A DNA stretch of 64,000 nt from Sciurus carolinensis (GCF_902686445.1 NC_062226.1:11442001-11506000); one strand, 5' to 3'. Positions 12,703 to 24,269 are shown, counted from the stretch's first letter. Notes: generated by a model from the sequence alone, not told the origin. Numbers and translations are program-made.

Positions 12703-12800
12703 GGGTGGGAGATGTACTCAGTTGCTAGAGTGATTGCCTCAACATGAACAAGGCTCTGGGTTCAATCCACAGCACCACAAAAAAAAAAAAAAAAAAAAAA
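12703..12800 (+). repeat. ID SINE
   Basis: GGGAGATGTACTCAGTTGCT to GGTTCAATCCACAGCACCAC plus an A tail. It follows the truncated ID head to tail. Confidence 0.8.
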
Positions 12801-13265
12801 TGTCCCTACAGTCTCTTTGGCAATGAAAATTCTACAGTTCCAAGAATAGTCTTTTGTTCATTTTATATCACTGTTGGAAAATTCAGTCTGTATTTAGATC
12901 ATTTTCTTCCTCTTTCAGTATATGGTATCTGGAAATTTAAAACCAAGAAAACATCTTTCTTTTCTTACTACTTTTAAAAGCATCTTCTCCAGTACGATGC
13001 CATATTAATGTAATAATCCCCAAAATGGAAAGGCCTCCAGGAAAAAATGGATATAATTTAAGCAAAAGAAAAAAAATTTTAAACACATATTTAAAAAACT
13101 GTATGACTGTTTTCCCATACTAGTGGCAAAAAACAGAAATATCATACATTATATATTTTAAAATTTGCTTGGTAGTATTGTTTCCTTTTCATTCTGTTAA
13201 GAACTGAAAAGGGTTAAAATTTTAAATTATGCTTAATTTAAGCAAATCCTAAAAATCTTCTTTCA

Positions 13266-14262
13266 ATCTTTACCACACGCACCTCAGAAAGGGCACTAAT
13301 CTCCAGGATATATAAAGAACGCAAAAAATTTAACACCAAAAAGAAAAGAAAAAAAACACACCAAATAACCCAATCAATAAAGGGGGTAACGAATTGAACA
13401 GAAGAACATATACGATCAAACAACAAATATATGAAAAAATGTTCATCGTATCTAGCAGTCAGAGAAATGAAAATCAAAACTACTCTTTAAGATTTCATCT
13501 CACTCCAGCCAGAATGGCAATTATCAAGAATACAAGCAAAAGTAAGTGTTGGCGAGGATGTGGGGAGAAAAGGTACACTCACACATTGTTGGTGGGACTA
13601 CAGAATGGTGCCAAGTATGGAAAGGAGTAGGGAGATTCCTCAGAAAATTTGAAATGGAACCACCATTTGACCCAGCTATCTCACTCCTCAGTTTATAAGC
13701 AAAGGACTTAAAAATTAGCATACTACAGTGTTGCAGGCACATCAATGTTTATAGCAGCTCAATTCACAATACCTAAACTATGGACCCAACCTAGATGTCC
13801 TTCAACAGATGAATGGATAAAGAAAATGTGTACATAAACACAATGGAATATTACTCAGTCTTAAAGATAAACCAGAAAAAAGAAATAAGAAAGAAGGCAA
13901 ATGGATGGAACTAGAGAATATCGTGCTAAGTGAAATAAGCCAATCCCAAAAAAACCAAAGGCCAAATATTTTCTCTGATAAGCAGACACTAATCCATAGT
14001 GGAGTGGGTGGTGGGGGGAGTTAGGGAAGAGTGAAGGAACTTAGAATAGTGCAGAGGGGAGTGAAAGGAGGGGTGGGGGTGGAAATGGGAAGGACGGTAG
14101 AATGAGACAGACATTATGACCCTATATACATGTCTGATTACACTACTGGTGTGACTCAGCACTATGTACAGCCAGAGGAATGAGAAATTGTGCTCCATTT
14201 GTGTACAATGTGTCAAAATGCATTGTCATGTATAATCAATTAGAACAAATTAAAAAAAAAAA
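13266..14262 (+). mobile_element. L1, 5'-truncated, relatively young
   Basis: About 1 kb covering the C-terminal part of ORF2, the G-rich 3'UTR and an A tail. The decayed ORF2 encodes recognisable pieces such as HLTPARMAIIKN and a Cys-rich WRGCGEK motif. The 3' end has the TGTGTACAATGTGTCAAAAT signature. A 9-base duplication, CTTCTTTCA, flanks it at 13257-13265 and 14263-14271. It lies antisense to RABGAP1 in intron 10. Stops and frameshifts make it inactive. Confidence 0.85.
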
Positions 14263-14984
14263 CTTCTTTCAGAAACAAAGACAAAAATAGCATGTTTCTG
14301 CAGAAAGAACCCTGCATGAGACGCTTAGAAGGCTTAGATATGTATCTTGTTCAAACAACTTCCATAAAATCTACTAATTTACATCTTTGGATGTCAGTTT
14401 TCTTGTCCATAAAATGAGAGCACTATTTATTAGCTTGTTGGTTCATTGTGAAAGTTACATAAAAAAGAAAGCTAAGTGGTTAAAAGAGTGATGGTCACAG
14501 TAAGTCCTCAAATAAATATTACTTTTTAATGTCATAAATATAAAAAAGAATAAACTTAGTTTATTAAGTTGCAAGGGGGTGAAATTAATAGTGTTCTAAG
14601 TGTTCTAAGAGGGCAAGAAGTTGTTCAAATTTTTCCCACTCTATATAAGATTAACAGTGGTACAAGTGCTGCAAGACAGTACATAGTTGTTCAAGTTCTT
14701 CACATACTATCTCTCTTCGCCCTCACCTCTCCAGTCATGCACATAAAGACTTAACCAAATTAGGAGAAAAATGAAAGATTATTATCAGGAATTTCCTACC
14801 CTTCTCCCAGCTTCCACATATACACTTCTGGGATTTTTTGGCAAATAAACTATTGACAATCTAGTTTATGTTTAATTTGTAATCTTAACAGAAAAATAAG
14901 TCTATTGGATTACATCTCAGCTATGTTTTTGGCTAGTTTATCCTATTAAGTCTTTTTTAGCATAGCTAAAAAAAAATTATGCGA

Positions 14985-15114
14985 AGAGGCTGAGTTTGCA
15001 GCTCATCAGCAGAGCGCTCACCTAGCACATGTGAGGCACTGGGTTCGGTCCTCAGCACCACATTGTAAATAAATAAAATAAAGGTATTGTGTCCATCTAC
15101 AATTAAAAAAAATT
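14985..15114 (+). repeat. ID SINE with long AATAAATAAA tail
   Basis: GGCTGAGTTTGCAGCTCATC to CGGTCCTCAGCACCACATTG, then AATAAATAAAATAAAGGTAT and TGTCCATCTACAATT. This tail variant recurs antisense at 51439. Confidence 0.8.
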
Positions 15115-15689
15115 TTACACATTGGAAAAAAAACTAAGCAAAAAGTACCAGAATAACATACTGTTATTAGAATATTTGTAAATCTTGCATGGAAATGAAA
15201 TTAAATAGATTTATTTCCATGAAAAAAATACATCACCCCACACTCAACCACAGGAGTGATCTTTAAATAAACTCATGCAGTCTTTGAAGCCAAGACTTCA
15301 ACATTAGACCTTAAGGGAAATTAATGATCAGGGTAGTTTTATTTTACATTCACTAAAATAAGACTGAAGAGATAGAACTCTAATTAAAGAGAAATTTTTA
15401 AACAAATAATTTTTAAAATATGTTAAAATATTATTCAATTAATTTCTATTTACTGCTTCTTGCTCTAGAAACATTTAAGGATAGTTCCCTTTCACTGCCT
15501 AAATTTGCATTAATGCTTATGAACTAGTTTAACATCTCACGCATTCTTCCTCTGGGGCAGATTCTACATTTATATAATCAAGGCTGTTGTGATTTCATGA
15601 CTTAGGGTTATTCTCCTTATGGCCCACGGAGTTCCACAGTACCTCTCAATTATAATAACTAAAATATAGGGAAAATTTATTATGTACTG

Positions 15690-15870
15690 CTAACTTCTTG
15701 TGTGATATACAGTTTATTTCATGTCACAATAATATTATGAGGGAGATGCTATAATTGCTCTCAATTTAGAGTTGAGTAAACAAAGTCAGAGGGTTGAAGG
15801 AACTTGCTCAAAGTCATAACGCCAATCAGGGGTAAGATCCATGGACTCTGATTCCACATCCAAGTTCTAG
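15690..15870 (+). repeat. MIR fragment
   Basis: ATTATGAGGGAGATGCTATA, then GAAGGAACTTGCTCAAAGTC, matching the MIR core to 3' region by pattern. Confidence 0.6.
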
Positions 15871-16299
15871 ATGATGACTCTAATAATCCTCTGCTCCTAC
15901 TAAGACTTGGGTTTACATTCCATTTCTTAAGACAACACTGGGAAGAAATCTCTATTCCTGCTTTGCTTGTTTCCTTTTCCTAAATATACTCAAGTAAATA
16001 TATATTCAAGTAAATAGATATACAACATGATAATTTTGTATAATGGAAAATCAATGTTCCACCATCATCTATTTAAAAAAATAAAAGACTGTTTTTCATA
16101 ACCAGAAATTTTACATTGTTCTAGTTTCCAATTTAAGTTAAGATTTTCACTTCACTCTTCCTTCCAAAGTTATAAAAATATCCCTTGGTATTCCTCTATT
16201 ACAGTTCTCTGCAAAAAATTATGAATATAAATTAAAATAAATAATTTTTATTTCCTAGGGCAAAAAAAAAATCAATGTTACATGTAAACAAACTGAATT

Positions 16300-17130
16300 G
16301 AATACATAACTGGGAACTACTATGTTCTAGATGTTTGGGATAAATCAGTGAACAAAACAGATTAAGAATATTGCCTTAGCAAAGAATAAAATAAAAAACT
16401 TAATAATGTAAAAGTAAGCATATTACATGATATATATCATGATAAGGTGAATGCCAATGTACAAAAATGTGTATATATACATCTATAACTTAGGGGTACA
16501 GAGAACTGGCAGTACCAGTGGGAGAGTGAGCAAACTGCAATGTTAAGGGGGGTAGTAAGGGCAAGTTGTGAGAAGCAGATCTGAACAGATGAAAGGCCTG
16601 AAGCAGGTATTAACAAGTGCAACACAGAAGAGTATTCCAGGCAGATAACAGTTAATAACAAAGTTCAAAAGAGTATGGCTAGCGTAGAGTGAACAATAAA
16701 AAAGAGGAATTTGTTTATGACCTAAAAGGCAGCAGAACAGGTAGGGTCAAGTAAGCCACCATAAAAACTGGCTTTGAATGAATAAAATAGGGTTTGAAGG
16801 TTTTGGGCAGAAAAATGCTAAGAATAGATTATAAGGGGCCAGATAAAAATACAGAGATGAGTAAAGAGGCTATCAGAATAACCTATGTGAAAAATGATGA
16901 TTCAGATGTGGGGTAATGTAATCCAGGTGAGAAGCAGTCCTATTCTGAATTTGAAAATAAATAAGATTACTGATAAACTGGATATGGAGTTTGAGAAATA
17001 AAAGTAAAATTCTTGGCCTAAACAACTACTAAAACTGAAACACTAAAGGCAGGTAAATATTTGAGGGTGGGAGAAATAATGAGTACCTTTCTAGTCATGT
17101 TAAGTTTGAGATATCCTGAAAGCTAAGCAA
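16300..17130 (-). repeat. L2 LINE fragment, antisense
   Basis: The plus strand contains AGTATTCCAGGCAGATAAC, CCTATGTGAAAAATGATG and GTCATGTTAAGTTTGAGATA. The last is the reverse of the L2 reverse-transcriptase region as I recall it. No intact frame. Confidence 0.55.
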
Positions 17131-17255
17131 AGAAGGTCTATTTAAGAAAGAAGTGATCATCTATATCCAATGCTGGAGGCAGGCAAAGAAGAGGAAGACT
17201 CCACTGGGCATCTAGATTTATTCCTAAGAGTTCTGCTACAAAGTAAATAGGGCAG

Positions 17256-17341
17256 AGAGGCTGGAGGTATAGAACTGTGGTAGAGCACTTGCCTACCATA
17301 TATGCAAGGTCCTGAATTCCATCTGCAGCTCCACAAAAAAA
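17256..17341 (+). repeat. ID SINE, diverged
   Basis: GAGGCTGGAGGTATAGAACT, then GGTAGAGCACTTGCCTACCA and an A-rich end. Confidence 0.75.
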
Positions 17342-17680
17342 GGCTGGCAAGGCGGGAGGAAAGGAGGGGGGAAAAGGAGGGCAGTAAGTGGTGGGACAAC
17401 TGGGAGCCAAGGAAAACTAAGAGAATGGAAAGGATACTTCAGCTCTGCCCACCACAGGAAACTCAAGTATGAAGTTTTTTTGACAAAGTTAACTGCCAGA
17501 TTTTAAAAAAAGAAAATGAGATCCTTTTCAGAAGAAAATAATGAAATCCAGAGTCTCTACAATATATCACTTAAAATGTTACTTATCATACCTCAGAATT
17601 AACAGTCAAGGATTTCTGAAGCAGCCATACAACAATGATGCTCTGGGATGTAAGTGAAAACTTGCTCATAAAAGAATAAA

Positions 17681-17870
17681 TGGGCAGGCATAGCAGTGCA
17701 CTCCGATAATCATAGTTACAAAGGAGTTTGGAGGATCGCTGCCCAAATTCAAAGTCAGTCTAGGCAATTTAGTGAGATCCCATCTCAAAATAAACAAAAA
17801 AGGGCTGGGGATGTAGTTCAGTGACAGCACATGTCAGATTCAATCTCTAGTACAGCAAAACACAAACAAA
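17681..17870 (+). repeat. Composite B1-ID SINE
   Basis: GGGCAGGCATAGCAGTGCAC start, CATCTCAAAATAAACAAAAA linker, GGGCTGGGGATGTAGTTCAG second half. Confidence 0.8.
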
Positions 17871-17919
17871 AGGTAAATCTCAAGAGAAAACAACCATGAG
17901 GCAGGAAAATGAAAAGTGG

Positions 17920-18018
17920 ACTGGGATGTAATTCAATGGTACACCGTGTGGTCAGCATGTAAGAGGCCCCAGGTTCAATCCTCAATAACCCCCATCCAAA
18001 AAAAAAAAGAAAGAAAAA
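17920..18018 (+). repeat. ID SINE, diverged
   Basis: ACTGGGATGTAATTCAATGG to GGTTCAATCCTCAATAACCC and an A-rich tail. Confidence 0.7.
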
Positions 18019-18056
18019 AGTTGTTTTTTTCATTTTTTTAATTAAAAATGAGGCAG

Positions 18057-18270
18057 TTGCCAGGTGCAGTGGTGCACACCTATGATCCATCCCAGCAGGG
18101 AGGCTGTGGCAGGAGGAATACAGAGATCAAAGCCAGCTTCAGAAAAACAAGGTGCTAAGCAACTCAGTGATAACCCGTCTCTAAATAAAAATACAAAATA
18201 GGGCTGGGGATATGGCTCAGTGGTTGAGTGCCCCTGAGTTCAATCCCTGGTACCAAAAAAAATAAAAAAC
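18057..18270 (+). repeat. Composite B1-ID SINE
   Basis: TTGCCAGGTGCAGTGGTGCA start and GGGCTGGGGATATGGCTCAG second half, ending CAATCCCTGGTACC. Confidence 0.85.
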
Positions 18271-18280
18271 TAAAAAAAGG

Positions 18281-18430
18281 GCAGCTGGGTGTGAAGGCAT
18301 AAGCATGCAATCCAGCAATTTGGTAGGCTGAGGTAGGAGGATTACAATTTTGAGGAGAGACTGGGCAACTTAAATAAAAATTTAAAAGGTTGGGAATGTA
18401 GCTCAGTGGTATAATACTCCTAAGTTCAAA
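18281..18430 (+). repeat. Composite B1-ID SINE, diverged
   Basis: GCAGCTGGGTGTGAAGGCAT start and GGTTGGGAATGTAGCTCAGT second half. The last of four SINEs in a row. Confidence 0.75.
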
Positions 18431-18584
18431 ATATCTAAAACATCTGGAACTGAAATCCTGTAAGGAAAGAAAAGAGAGCTGGGCAGGGCAAAAGGTAAAC
18501 AATGGGTCAAATTTTCCCCAAATCTCGTTTTAAAAAATTTTAGAAATTTGAAAGTCCAGCAAATCCCAAGAATGATAAGCAGAA

Positions 18585-18990
18585 AAAAATCAGGACTAGG
18601 CATATAATAGTTAAATGTCTTAAAACCAAAGATAAAGAATCTTCAAAGCCAGAGAAAAATGATTTATTATATAGAGAGGAATAATAATATAAATTAATGC
18701 TGACCTCTAATCAAAAACAATGGAATTCAGAAGACTGTGAGATAATATTTGAAAGAACTGAAAGAGGAAAACAATCAATTCAGAATCTTTGATCCAATGA
18801 AAATATTCTACTGAAATGTAGTGAAATAAAGACACTTGAAGATAATGAGTGCTAACAGAATACATCGTCAGCAGATGTACACTAAAAGAAATTTTAGAAG
18901 TTCTTCATGCTGAGGGTAAATGAGACCAATGAAATGAAAAACTAAATCTGGAGGAAACAATGAAGAGCAACAAAAATTTTAAGAAGGTGG
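18585..18990 (+). repeat. Old L1 fragment
   Basis: Ordered motifs AAAAACAATGGAATTCAGAA, GATCCAATGAAAATATTCTA and ACTAAAAGAAATTTTAGAAG recall the 5'/ORF1-adjacent region of old L1M elements. Confidence 0.5.
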
Positions 18991-19138
18991 ATAAATCTAC
19001 AAGTGACGTTTTTTCCTCTTACTATACTTAAAATACACATAACTATTTAAAATTTCAATTGATAGTTTAATGACAAGTTAGTCTCTAAAGTGAATTCACC
19101 TTTCTACCCCCCTCTATATTTGTAGAAAAATTCAGTAC

Positions 19139-19308
19139 CTGCTTTAGTTTCAAAAAAAAATTTTCAGTAGTACTACGTTTGCTGAAGGGCCAGAATAATC
19201 TTTCATTAGGTGAGCAAACTCGAACTTTTGTCTCTAGGAGAAATCGAACAGGTTCCTGCACTTCTGTTATCACCAAATCAACAGCTGTGGTCATAAATAG
19301 CACTTTAT
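19139..19308 (-). CDS. RABGAP1: RABGAP1 exon 10: residues 402-458, end of kinesin-like domain
   Basis: Acceptor CTTTCTCTAG|ATAAAGTGC; donor AAGCAG|GTACTG. One carried base plus 170 gives 57 codons ending in phase 0. The product includes [34 protein letters not shown] and [18 protein letters not shown], the conserved C-terminal half of the DUF3694 domain. A run of nine T (coding strand) encodes the Phe-Phe-Leu segment near the end of the exon, a simple-sequence stretch prone to sequencing or replication slippage; the frame is intact here. The 12-kb intron 10 follows. Confidence 0.96.
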
Positions 19309-20121
19309 CTAGAGAAAGTAAAAAAAATCATGAGCAAATCAAAAGACATCGAAACACACCTGGTCATACCATTAAAGTAAAACTAATTACTTTTATCACA
19401 AACTTTCAAGACATCTTAAGGTCAACAACTGTCAATTAAAGAAACATACTGTCAGATTGTTTTGCAAAAATTATTAATGTATGGTATCTTTTATATACCA
19501 CTCTAACAGTAGAAATTCTCAACTTTTAAATTTGGCTAATAATGGTATCTCATACTTTAGAACTATCTGTTTTATCCTTTATCCACTATATTGCTACTGA
19601 TAACATGAAAATCTGAAGGGAAAAATAAATGCTCAACGGGAGAGACTCATTAAGCAAGTAACATTACATTTTCAGGACAGAATATTATGCTACCATTAAA
19701 GTCACTCAGGAAGGGTATGAAGTATCTTGAAAAAAGTTCTTCCTGCACAAAATATCTGAAAAGTTACACAAAAACAACTAATAGTGATTCTCATTGGATC
19801 AGGTGGGGCTAAAGACTATGATAGACTCACTTTTTTCTATATAGCCTTTAATTTTTAACCATAGGTGCATGGATTATCTCTACAAAAATGAATAAAATTT
19901 AAGTCTAAACATGTAAACAGAAATAAAGAGAAGGGGGAAGGGAAAATGAATACGCAAAAATGATACTTTGTTTAAAGGTCAAATACAACAATAAACACAA
20001 GAACTATTCATTTGTTTCACCAGAATTAGGTAAATACTGAAGACTGGTCAAGCAAGTGGTCCTAAGGTCTGGATATCATCCTGAAACTAAAACTTCTGTT
20101 CATGTCAGCAATCTGCATCAC
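19309..20121 (-). other. RABGAP1: RABGAP1 intron 9
   Basis: 813 bases. About 19650-19920 resembles the 3' part of an old L1/HAL1-type element on the plus strand. Nothing else is recognisable. Confidence 0.75.
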
Positions 20122-20224
20122 CTTTAGGAGTTTCTTCATTTACAGCTTGAAAATGTGGGGATTTTGAATTCCAGCTACCAGTAATTACATATGATTTTCC
20201 ATCTGAACTTTTACCCATAGACTC
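20122..20224 (-). CDS. RABGAP1: RABGAP1 exon 9: residues 368-401
   Basis: Acceptor TATTTTTAG|GAGTCTATG; donor CCTAAAG|GTGATG. The 103 bases give 34 codons plus the first base of Asp402. The product reads [18 protein letters not shown] then [16 protein letters not shown]. From memory the human protein has Pro and Val where this sequence has Ser (after SWN) and Ala (after HFQ). This is the middle of the DUF3694 domain. Confidence 0.95.
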
Positions 20225-20312
20225 CTAAAAATAAAAAAAAGAAAATTAATCTTAATACTCCAGTGGGTGAATAATAGCTAACCCTCATTTTGTTGCTTTA
20301 AAAAAACACTTA

Positions 20313-20416
20313 AGGGCTGGGGATGTAGCTCAGTTGGTAGAATGCTTGCCTCACATGCACGAGGCCCTGGGTTCAATCCCCAGCACCACAAGAAAAAAAA
20401 AAAAAAAAAAAAAAAA
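20313..20416 (+). repeat. ID SINE, young
   Basis: Near-consensus GGGCTGGGGATGTAGCTCAG to GGTTCAATCCCCAGCACCAC and an A tail. Confidence 0.95.
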
Positions 20417-20739
20417 TCAAAAAAAACAGGAGTTGAAAAATACGAGTTTTTTTTTTTAAAGTAGAAGTGCATGTAAACAATTATAATTAAGATTAAAGAT
20501 ATACCATGTATTTGCACAACTGTTCCTAAAAAGTTATATTTAAAGTAAATGCTTGTAAATCATACTAAATTGAATAAACATTAGGGAAATTCACTACCTA
20601 AAACTAATGCTGAATTATTCTATCAAATATATAATCACCATATACTTTTCAGTTTTGAAAATAAAGATTTCAATCTAAGAAGCTTAATCCTAATAGTTCC
20701 AACTACTTGTAAAACATGGTAGTTTGCAAAAGAATTCTC

Positions 20740-20880
20740 TGATAAATTTTCTCCTTTCATTCTCACATCAATCCTACCCAATAAACAAGTATTATTATCA
20801 CTAGTACAGTGTCAAGAAGCCAAGGCTGAGATATTTATCAAGGTCAGACTTCTAAAAACAAAGTCAAGAATAAGGAAATC
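20740..20880 (+). repeat. MIR fragment
   Basis: CTCACATCAATCCTACCCAA then AGTATTATTATCACTAGTAC match the MIR core by pattern. Confidence 0.5.
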
Positions 20881-21030
20881 CTCTTGTCTTTGTGTATTGT
20901 TTTATAGCTTACACAGAAAATCTTCATAAACATTTTCTAACATTAGATTCTGATGAGATACAGTAAAACAACTTTCCTATGGAAATAGTTTTTAACCTTC
21001 CAATATTAAAAAAATAAAATAAATTCTCAC

Positions 21031-21097
21031 CAAATCTAACAAATGCATATCACTGTTTCGTACATCTTTTCCCGGGCTGAGGAGAACTCCAAAACAT
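21031..21097 (-). CDS. RABGAP1: RABGAP1 exon 8: residues 345-367
   Basis: A 67-base exon, the smallest here. Acceptor TTTTTTACAG|ATGTTTTGG; donor GATTTG|GTGAGA. With the two carried bases it encodes 23 codons ending in phase 0, reading RCFGVLLSPGKDV then RNSDMHLLDL. Position 349 is Val (GTT), where the human protein as I recall it has Leu. It belongs to the DUF3694 domain. Introns 7 (399 bases) and 8 (806 bases) are short, so exons 7 to 10 form a compact block. Confidence 0.94.
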
Positions 21098-21496
21098 CTG
21101 TAAAAAATGAACTGCCATAAATTTGGAAAAAAAAGATAAAATATACTAAAATGTTTAAATGGGTCACTTTTTAAAAAACTTCTTATGGGGAAAAAAGGAC
21201 ACTTCTTAAAATTAGCAATAAATGAGTGTTGATCAAACGATCTTCACTTCTTTAACTGAGGTAAGCAAATTCTATTTGCCTTTTATTACCATGTGATTGA
21301 GATTAGCATATTAGTTGATAATTTACAGGAGCTACTTCAAAGTAAATAAGTATTCACTTCAATAAGCAAAAGAATTCCCCAGTGGACAAATACTTTGCAA
21401 ATATATTAAAAAAAAAAGAGAGAGAGAGAGTGATTATCTCATTAGGCTTTAAAATAAAAAATTTATATTTACACTAAACTTACTAAAATTGTTTAC

Positions 21497-21607
21497 CTTT
21501 CAATGGCAAGTTCTTTATTAGTTGTTTGTTGTACATAGATGACAATCTTCTTATCAATTCCTTGGCGTAGTTTAAAGCATTGTCTGTCCTTGTCTTTGGG
21601 AACAGCA
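21497..21607 (-). CDS. RABGAP1: RABGAP1 exon 7: residues 308-344, start of kinesin-like domain
   Basis: Acceptor GTCTACAG|TGCTGTTCC; donor GAAAG|GTAAAC. The 111 bases plus two carried over give 37 codons and leave two bases of Arg345. The product reads AVPKDKDRQCFKLRQG then IDKKIVIYVQQ and NKELAIER, the beginning of the DUF3694 (kinesin-like, KIF1-type) domain that follows the PTB domain in RABGAP1 and RABGAP1L. The exon length is divisible by three, so it could be skipped without changing the downstream frame. Confidence 0.95.
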
Positions 21608-22097
21608 CTGTAGACAGACATGTTTCAATCATTTTCCTGTTATATACTATAACAATTTTTTTAAACAAAGACCTCAAAACTCTGATTCTTTTTCTATGAC
21701 TAGTTTTCAAACACCACCACCAACAAAAAAAACTCCTGTGTCTCCTAAAATGCAGATTTACTTTTTTCTCTTTTGTTGCAGTGAAAATTAAATAGTTGCA
21801 AAGTACCTAGTATAGCAACTGGCATATTTCATAATTGTTTTTACAAATAATTATTGCTTCATTTGCTTAAATATATAATGAAGAAAAAGACAACCACAGA
21901 CCCTTTGAACCTCAAAACAAATTATCTTTAAAAAATAAGAGGCATGAGGAAAATACAGCCAATAAGCTGCTAACACATCCCTTAAACAGTGATAACCTTA
22001 ATATAAACCTGTGTAACTAATTATTAAAATACTGATGAAAGTTAATAAGCATCAGCTTAATAAAAATTAAAAATATTCTTAAAATGACAGTTTATCA

Positions 22098-22201
22098 GGT
22101 CTGGGGAGATAGCTCAGTCAGTAGAGTGCTTGCCTTGCATGCACAAGGCCCTGGGTTTGATCCCCAGCACCACAAAAAATAAAAACAAAAACAAAAACAA
22201 A
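22098..22201 (+). repeat. ID SINE, young, 17-base target-site duplication
   Basis: GGTCTGGGGAGATAGCTCAG to GATCCCCAGCACCAC with an AAAAAC-repeat tail. AAAATGACAGTTTATCA is duplicated at 22081-22097 and 22202-22218. Confidence 0.97.
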
Positions 22202-22519
22202 AAAATGACAGTTTATCAAAATAATTCTTAGTCTCCCACACATCATTATCTCTAGTTCCTTTGTTCTCAAAGACAAAATCTGCATGTGGCAATCAAAAGT
22301 AAGTATGAAGTAAGTCTAAACTGTATCTTATTTCTGTAGAATTTTAACACAATGGCAACGAAACAATTAGTAGATGAATTATATGGTTATATTAAAGCTC
22401 TATGTACCTACAAAAAGTAAAAGTGGTTCTGCAGAATAATTAGTTTGAAACCCATCTGCATTTGTATATTAACCAAATCAAGAACATTTTATAACAAATT
22501 ACAAAAAGCAAAGAATCTT

Positions 22520-22610
22520 TTTTTTTTTTTTTTTGGGTGCTGAGGATCGAACCCAGGGCCTTGTGCTTACAAGGCAAGCACTCTATCGACTGAGCTACCT
22601 CCCCAGCTCC
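22520..22610 (-). repeat. ID SINE, young, 16-base target-site duplication
   Basis: Reverse-oriented near-consensus ID. AAAAGCAAAGAATCTT is duplicated at 22504-22519 and 22611-22626. Confidence 0.97.
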
Positions 22611-23986
22611 AAAAGCAAAGAATCTTAACAATGCAGTGTAGAAAGGACAAACATGTTCAAAGAAAAATTTTGCATAGCAAATTGCTAAATATTTACGGCA
22701 GACAAAATTCTCACCTATAATGAGATGGACGGGTCTCAACTTCAACTATCAGTAGGTATACTGTCTCTAAGTTCTGTGGGTACTGAAGTATAAGTAAATA
22801 AAATTTCATCTTTTAGCAATTTAAACTAGTATATATAAAGTTGTTTCCTGACTTTAAAAGGACTGCATCAACAGAAAGCACAGTGGAAGGTACAATCAGT
22901 GAACCTGAATGTCAGGGGTCTTGATTATATAATTGTGTCACTGAACGAATCCAACATTTAATTCTTGTGGTATAAACTATGAAATCAAGGTCAAGGCTTA
23001 ATTTCCATGGTTTTCTTTACCTATAAGAAAAGCATAATACTAACTACTCAATATGTCTTATGAGGTTGCTTGGTGGATTAAATACTCACTCACACACACA
23101 GAGGAAGTGCTTTGAATGGTATAAATAAAAATGCTCCATCTTCTAAATGGAAGACTAAATTAAGAAGATAATTTCTAATTGTAATAATGTAGAATTATTT
23201 TTTCAGAAATGAGGAGGGAATAAAGTATTGATTCTTCCCAATGCACATTGTCTATATGTTATAGCAAAATCAAATTATCTGTGTTGTAGTTAATTCATAC
23301 ACATATATCTCTGGAATATATGGTAAGTCATATGGATATACCATCATATTTTAATCATTCCAGTCTAGTCAATATTTAATTTCCATTTTTTAGTTTTATT
23401 ATTACATACAGTGTTAAGGAGAATATTCATGTGGATAATTTTTTTGGGTACCTACCTCAATGATTGTTTCTGTAAATAAATTCCCACTATATTAATTACT
23501 GTATAAACGTAATGTATTAGACAAATCCAAATATGACAAAGCAAAGCATTTTTCCAACGATTTCATCACTAGATTGGGTTAACACTAGCATTTGCCATAA
23601 ACTTCTAGTAAATTCATACACCAAAAAAACGCAAAGCCCTAACAAACCTAAAAACATATCAGACCATTTAGCAATTTTTGGTAAGAACATCTCCTTTGTA
23701 TGAAAGGGAAAAAAACAGGGATGTTTATGGAATTTTACACAGAGGAACTACATAAATATTTTCAAAAAATAAAGTTTAAAGAAACTTCACTAAAAAGGAA
23801 AAAAATATTTAAAACAGTTTAAACTGCAATTTTATTTTCCCAGGGCATGAATGCACACTGTACTAATTATTACTTCATAGTATTGCTTTCAGACTGGAAA
23901 CGTAGCTAATGAGAAAGCACAGACACAATGCCTGACACTTCTGTTCTCAAATCAAAAAGTTGATGCTCCAGTATATCTTAAATTGG

Positions 23987-24000
23987 CCACCAGGTGGCAT
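23987..24000 (+). promoter_or_regulatory. Candidate CTCF binding motif
   Basis: CCACCAGGTGGCAT matches the core CTCF consensus CCASYAGRKGGCRS at 13 of 14 positions; only the last base differs. It lies in non-repeat intron 6 sequence, about 1.3 kb from exon 6. A motif match alone does not show occupancy. Confidence 0.45.
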
Positions 24001-24269
24001 GACAATATCAAAGTCTGAAGAGAGACCAAAAGTAAACATTTTTCCCACAACTCAGTCACTGTGCTTTTTAATTTAAAAGCAATTAATAAAAATTATTTAT
24101 ATTTTTACATCATTTCATTGTATACATTTTATAAGGGAGTCATGGAGGAAGAAGGACTTGTGTCTAACTATGGTCTTGATTATGATCTTAAGAAACACTC
24201 ATTTTGTAATATGTGATATATAAAGGTACAAAATCATTTTGCAACCACAAAATTTTAAAACTAGAAGAT

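Larger units (their letters stand above)
7140..19138 (-). other. RABGAP1: RABGAP1 intron 10 (12.0 kb)
   Basis: The largest intron between coding exons after intron 2. It is filled with SINEs, a decayed L1 (about 9.6-10.9 kb), a Tigger-family piece (about 11.9-12.2 kb), a young L1 (13.3-14.3 kb), a MIR, an antisense L2 (16.3-17.1 kb) and another L1 piece (18.6-19.0 kb). No extra exon with good splice sites was recognised. Confidence 0.85.
20225..21030 (-). other. RABGAP1: RABGAP1 intron 8
   Basis: 806 bases with one ID SINE (20313-20416) and a MIR-like stretch (20740-20880). Intron 7 (21098-21496, 399 bases) next to it holds only simple A-rich sequence and a (GA)n tract at 21418-21430. Confidence 0.75.

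Noticed and set aside
20313..20395. tRNA-Ala-like genes at the many ID elements
   Set aside because: The A and B boxes are tRNA-derived, but the copies end in A tails, have target duplications and do not fold as complete tRNAs; they are SINEs.
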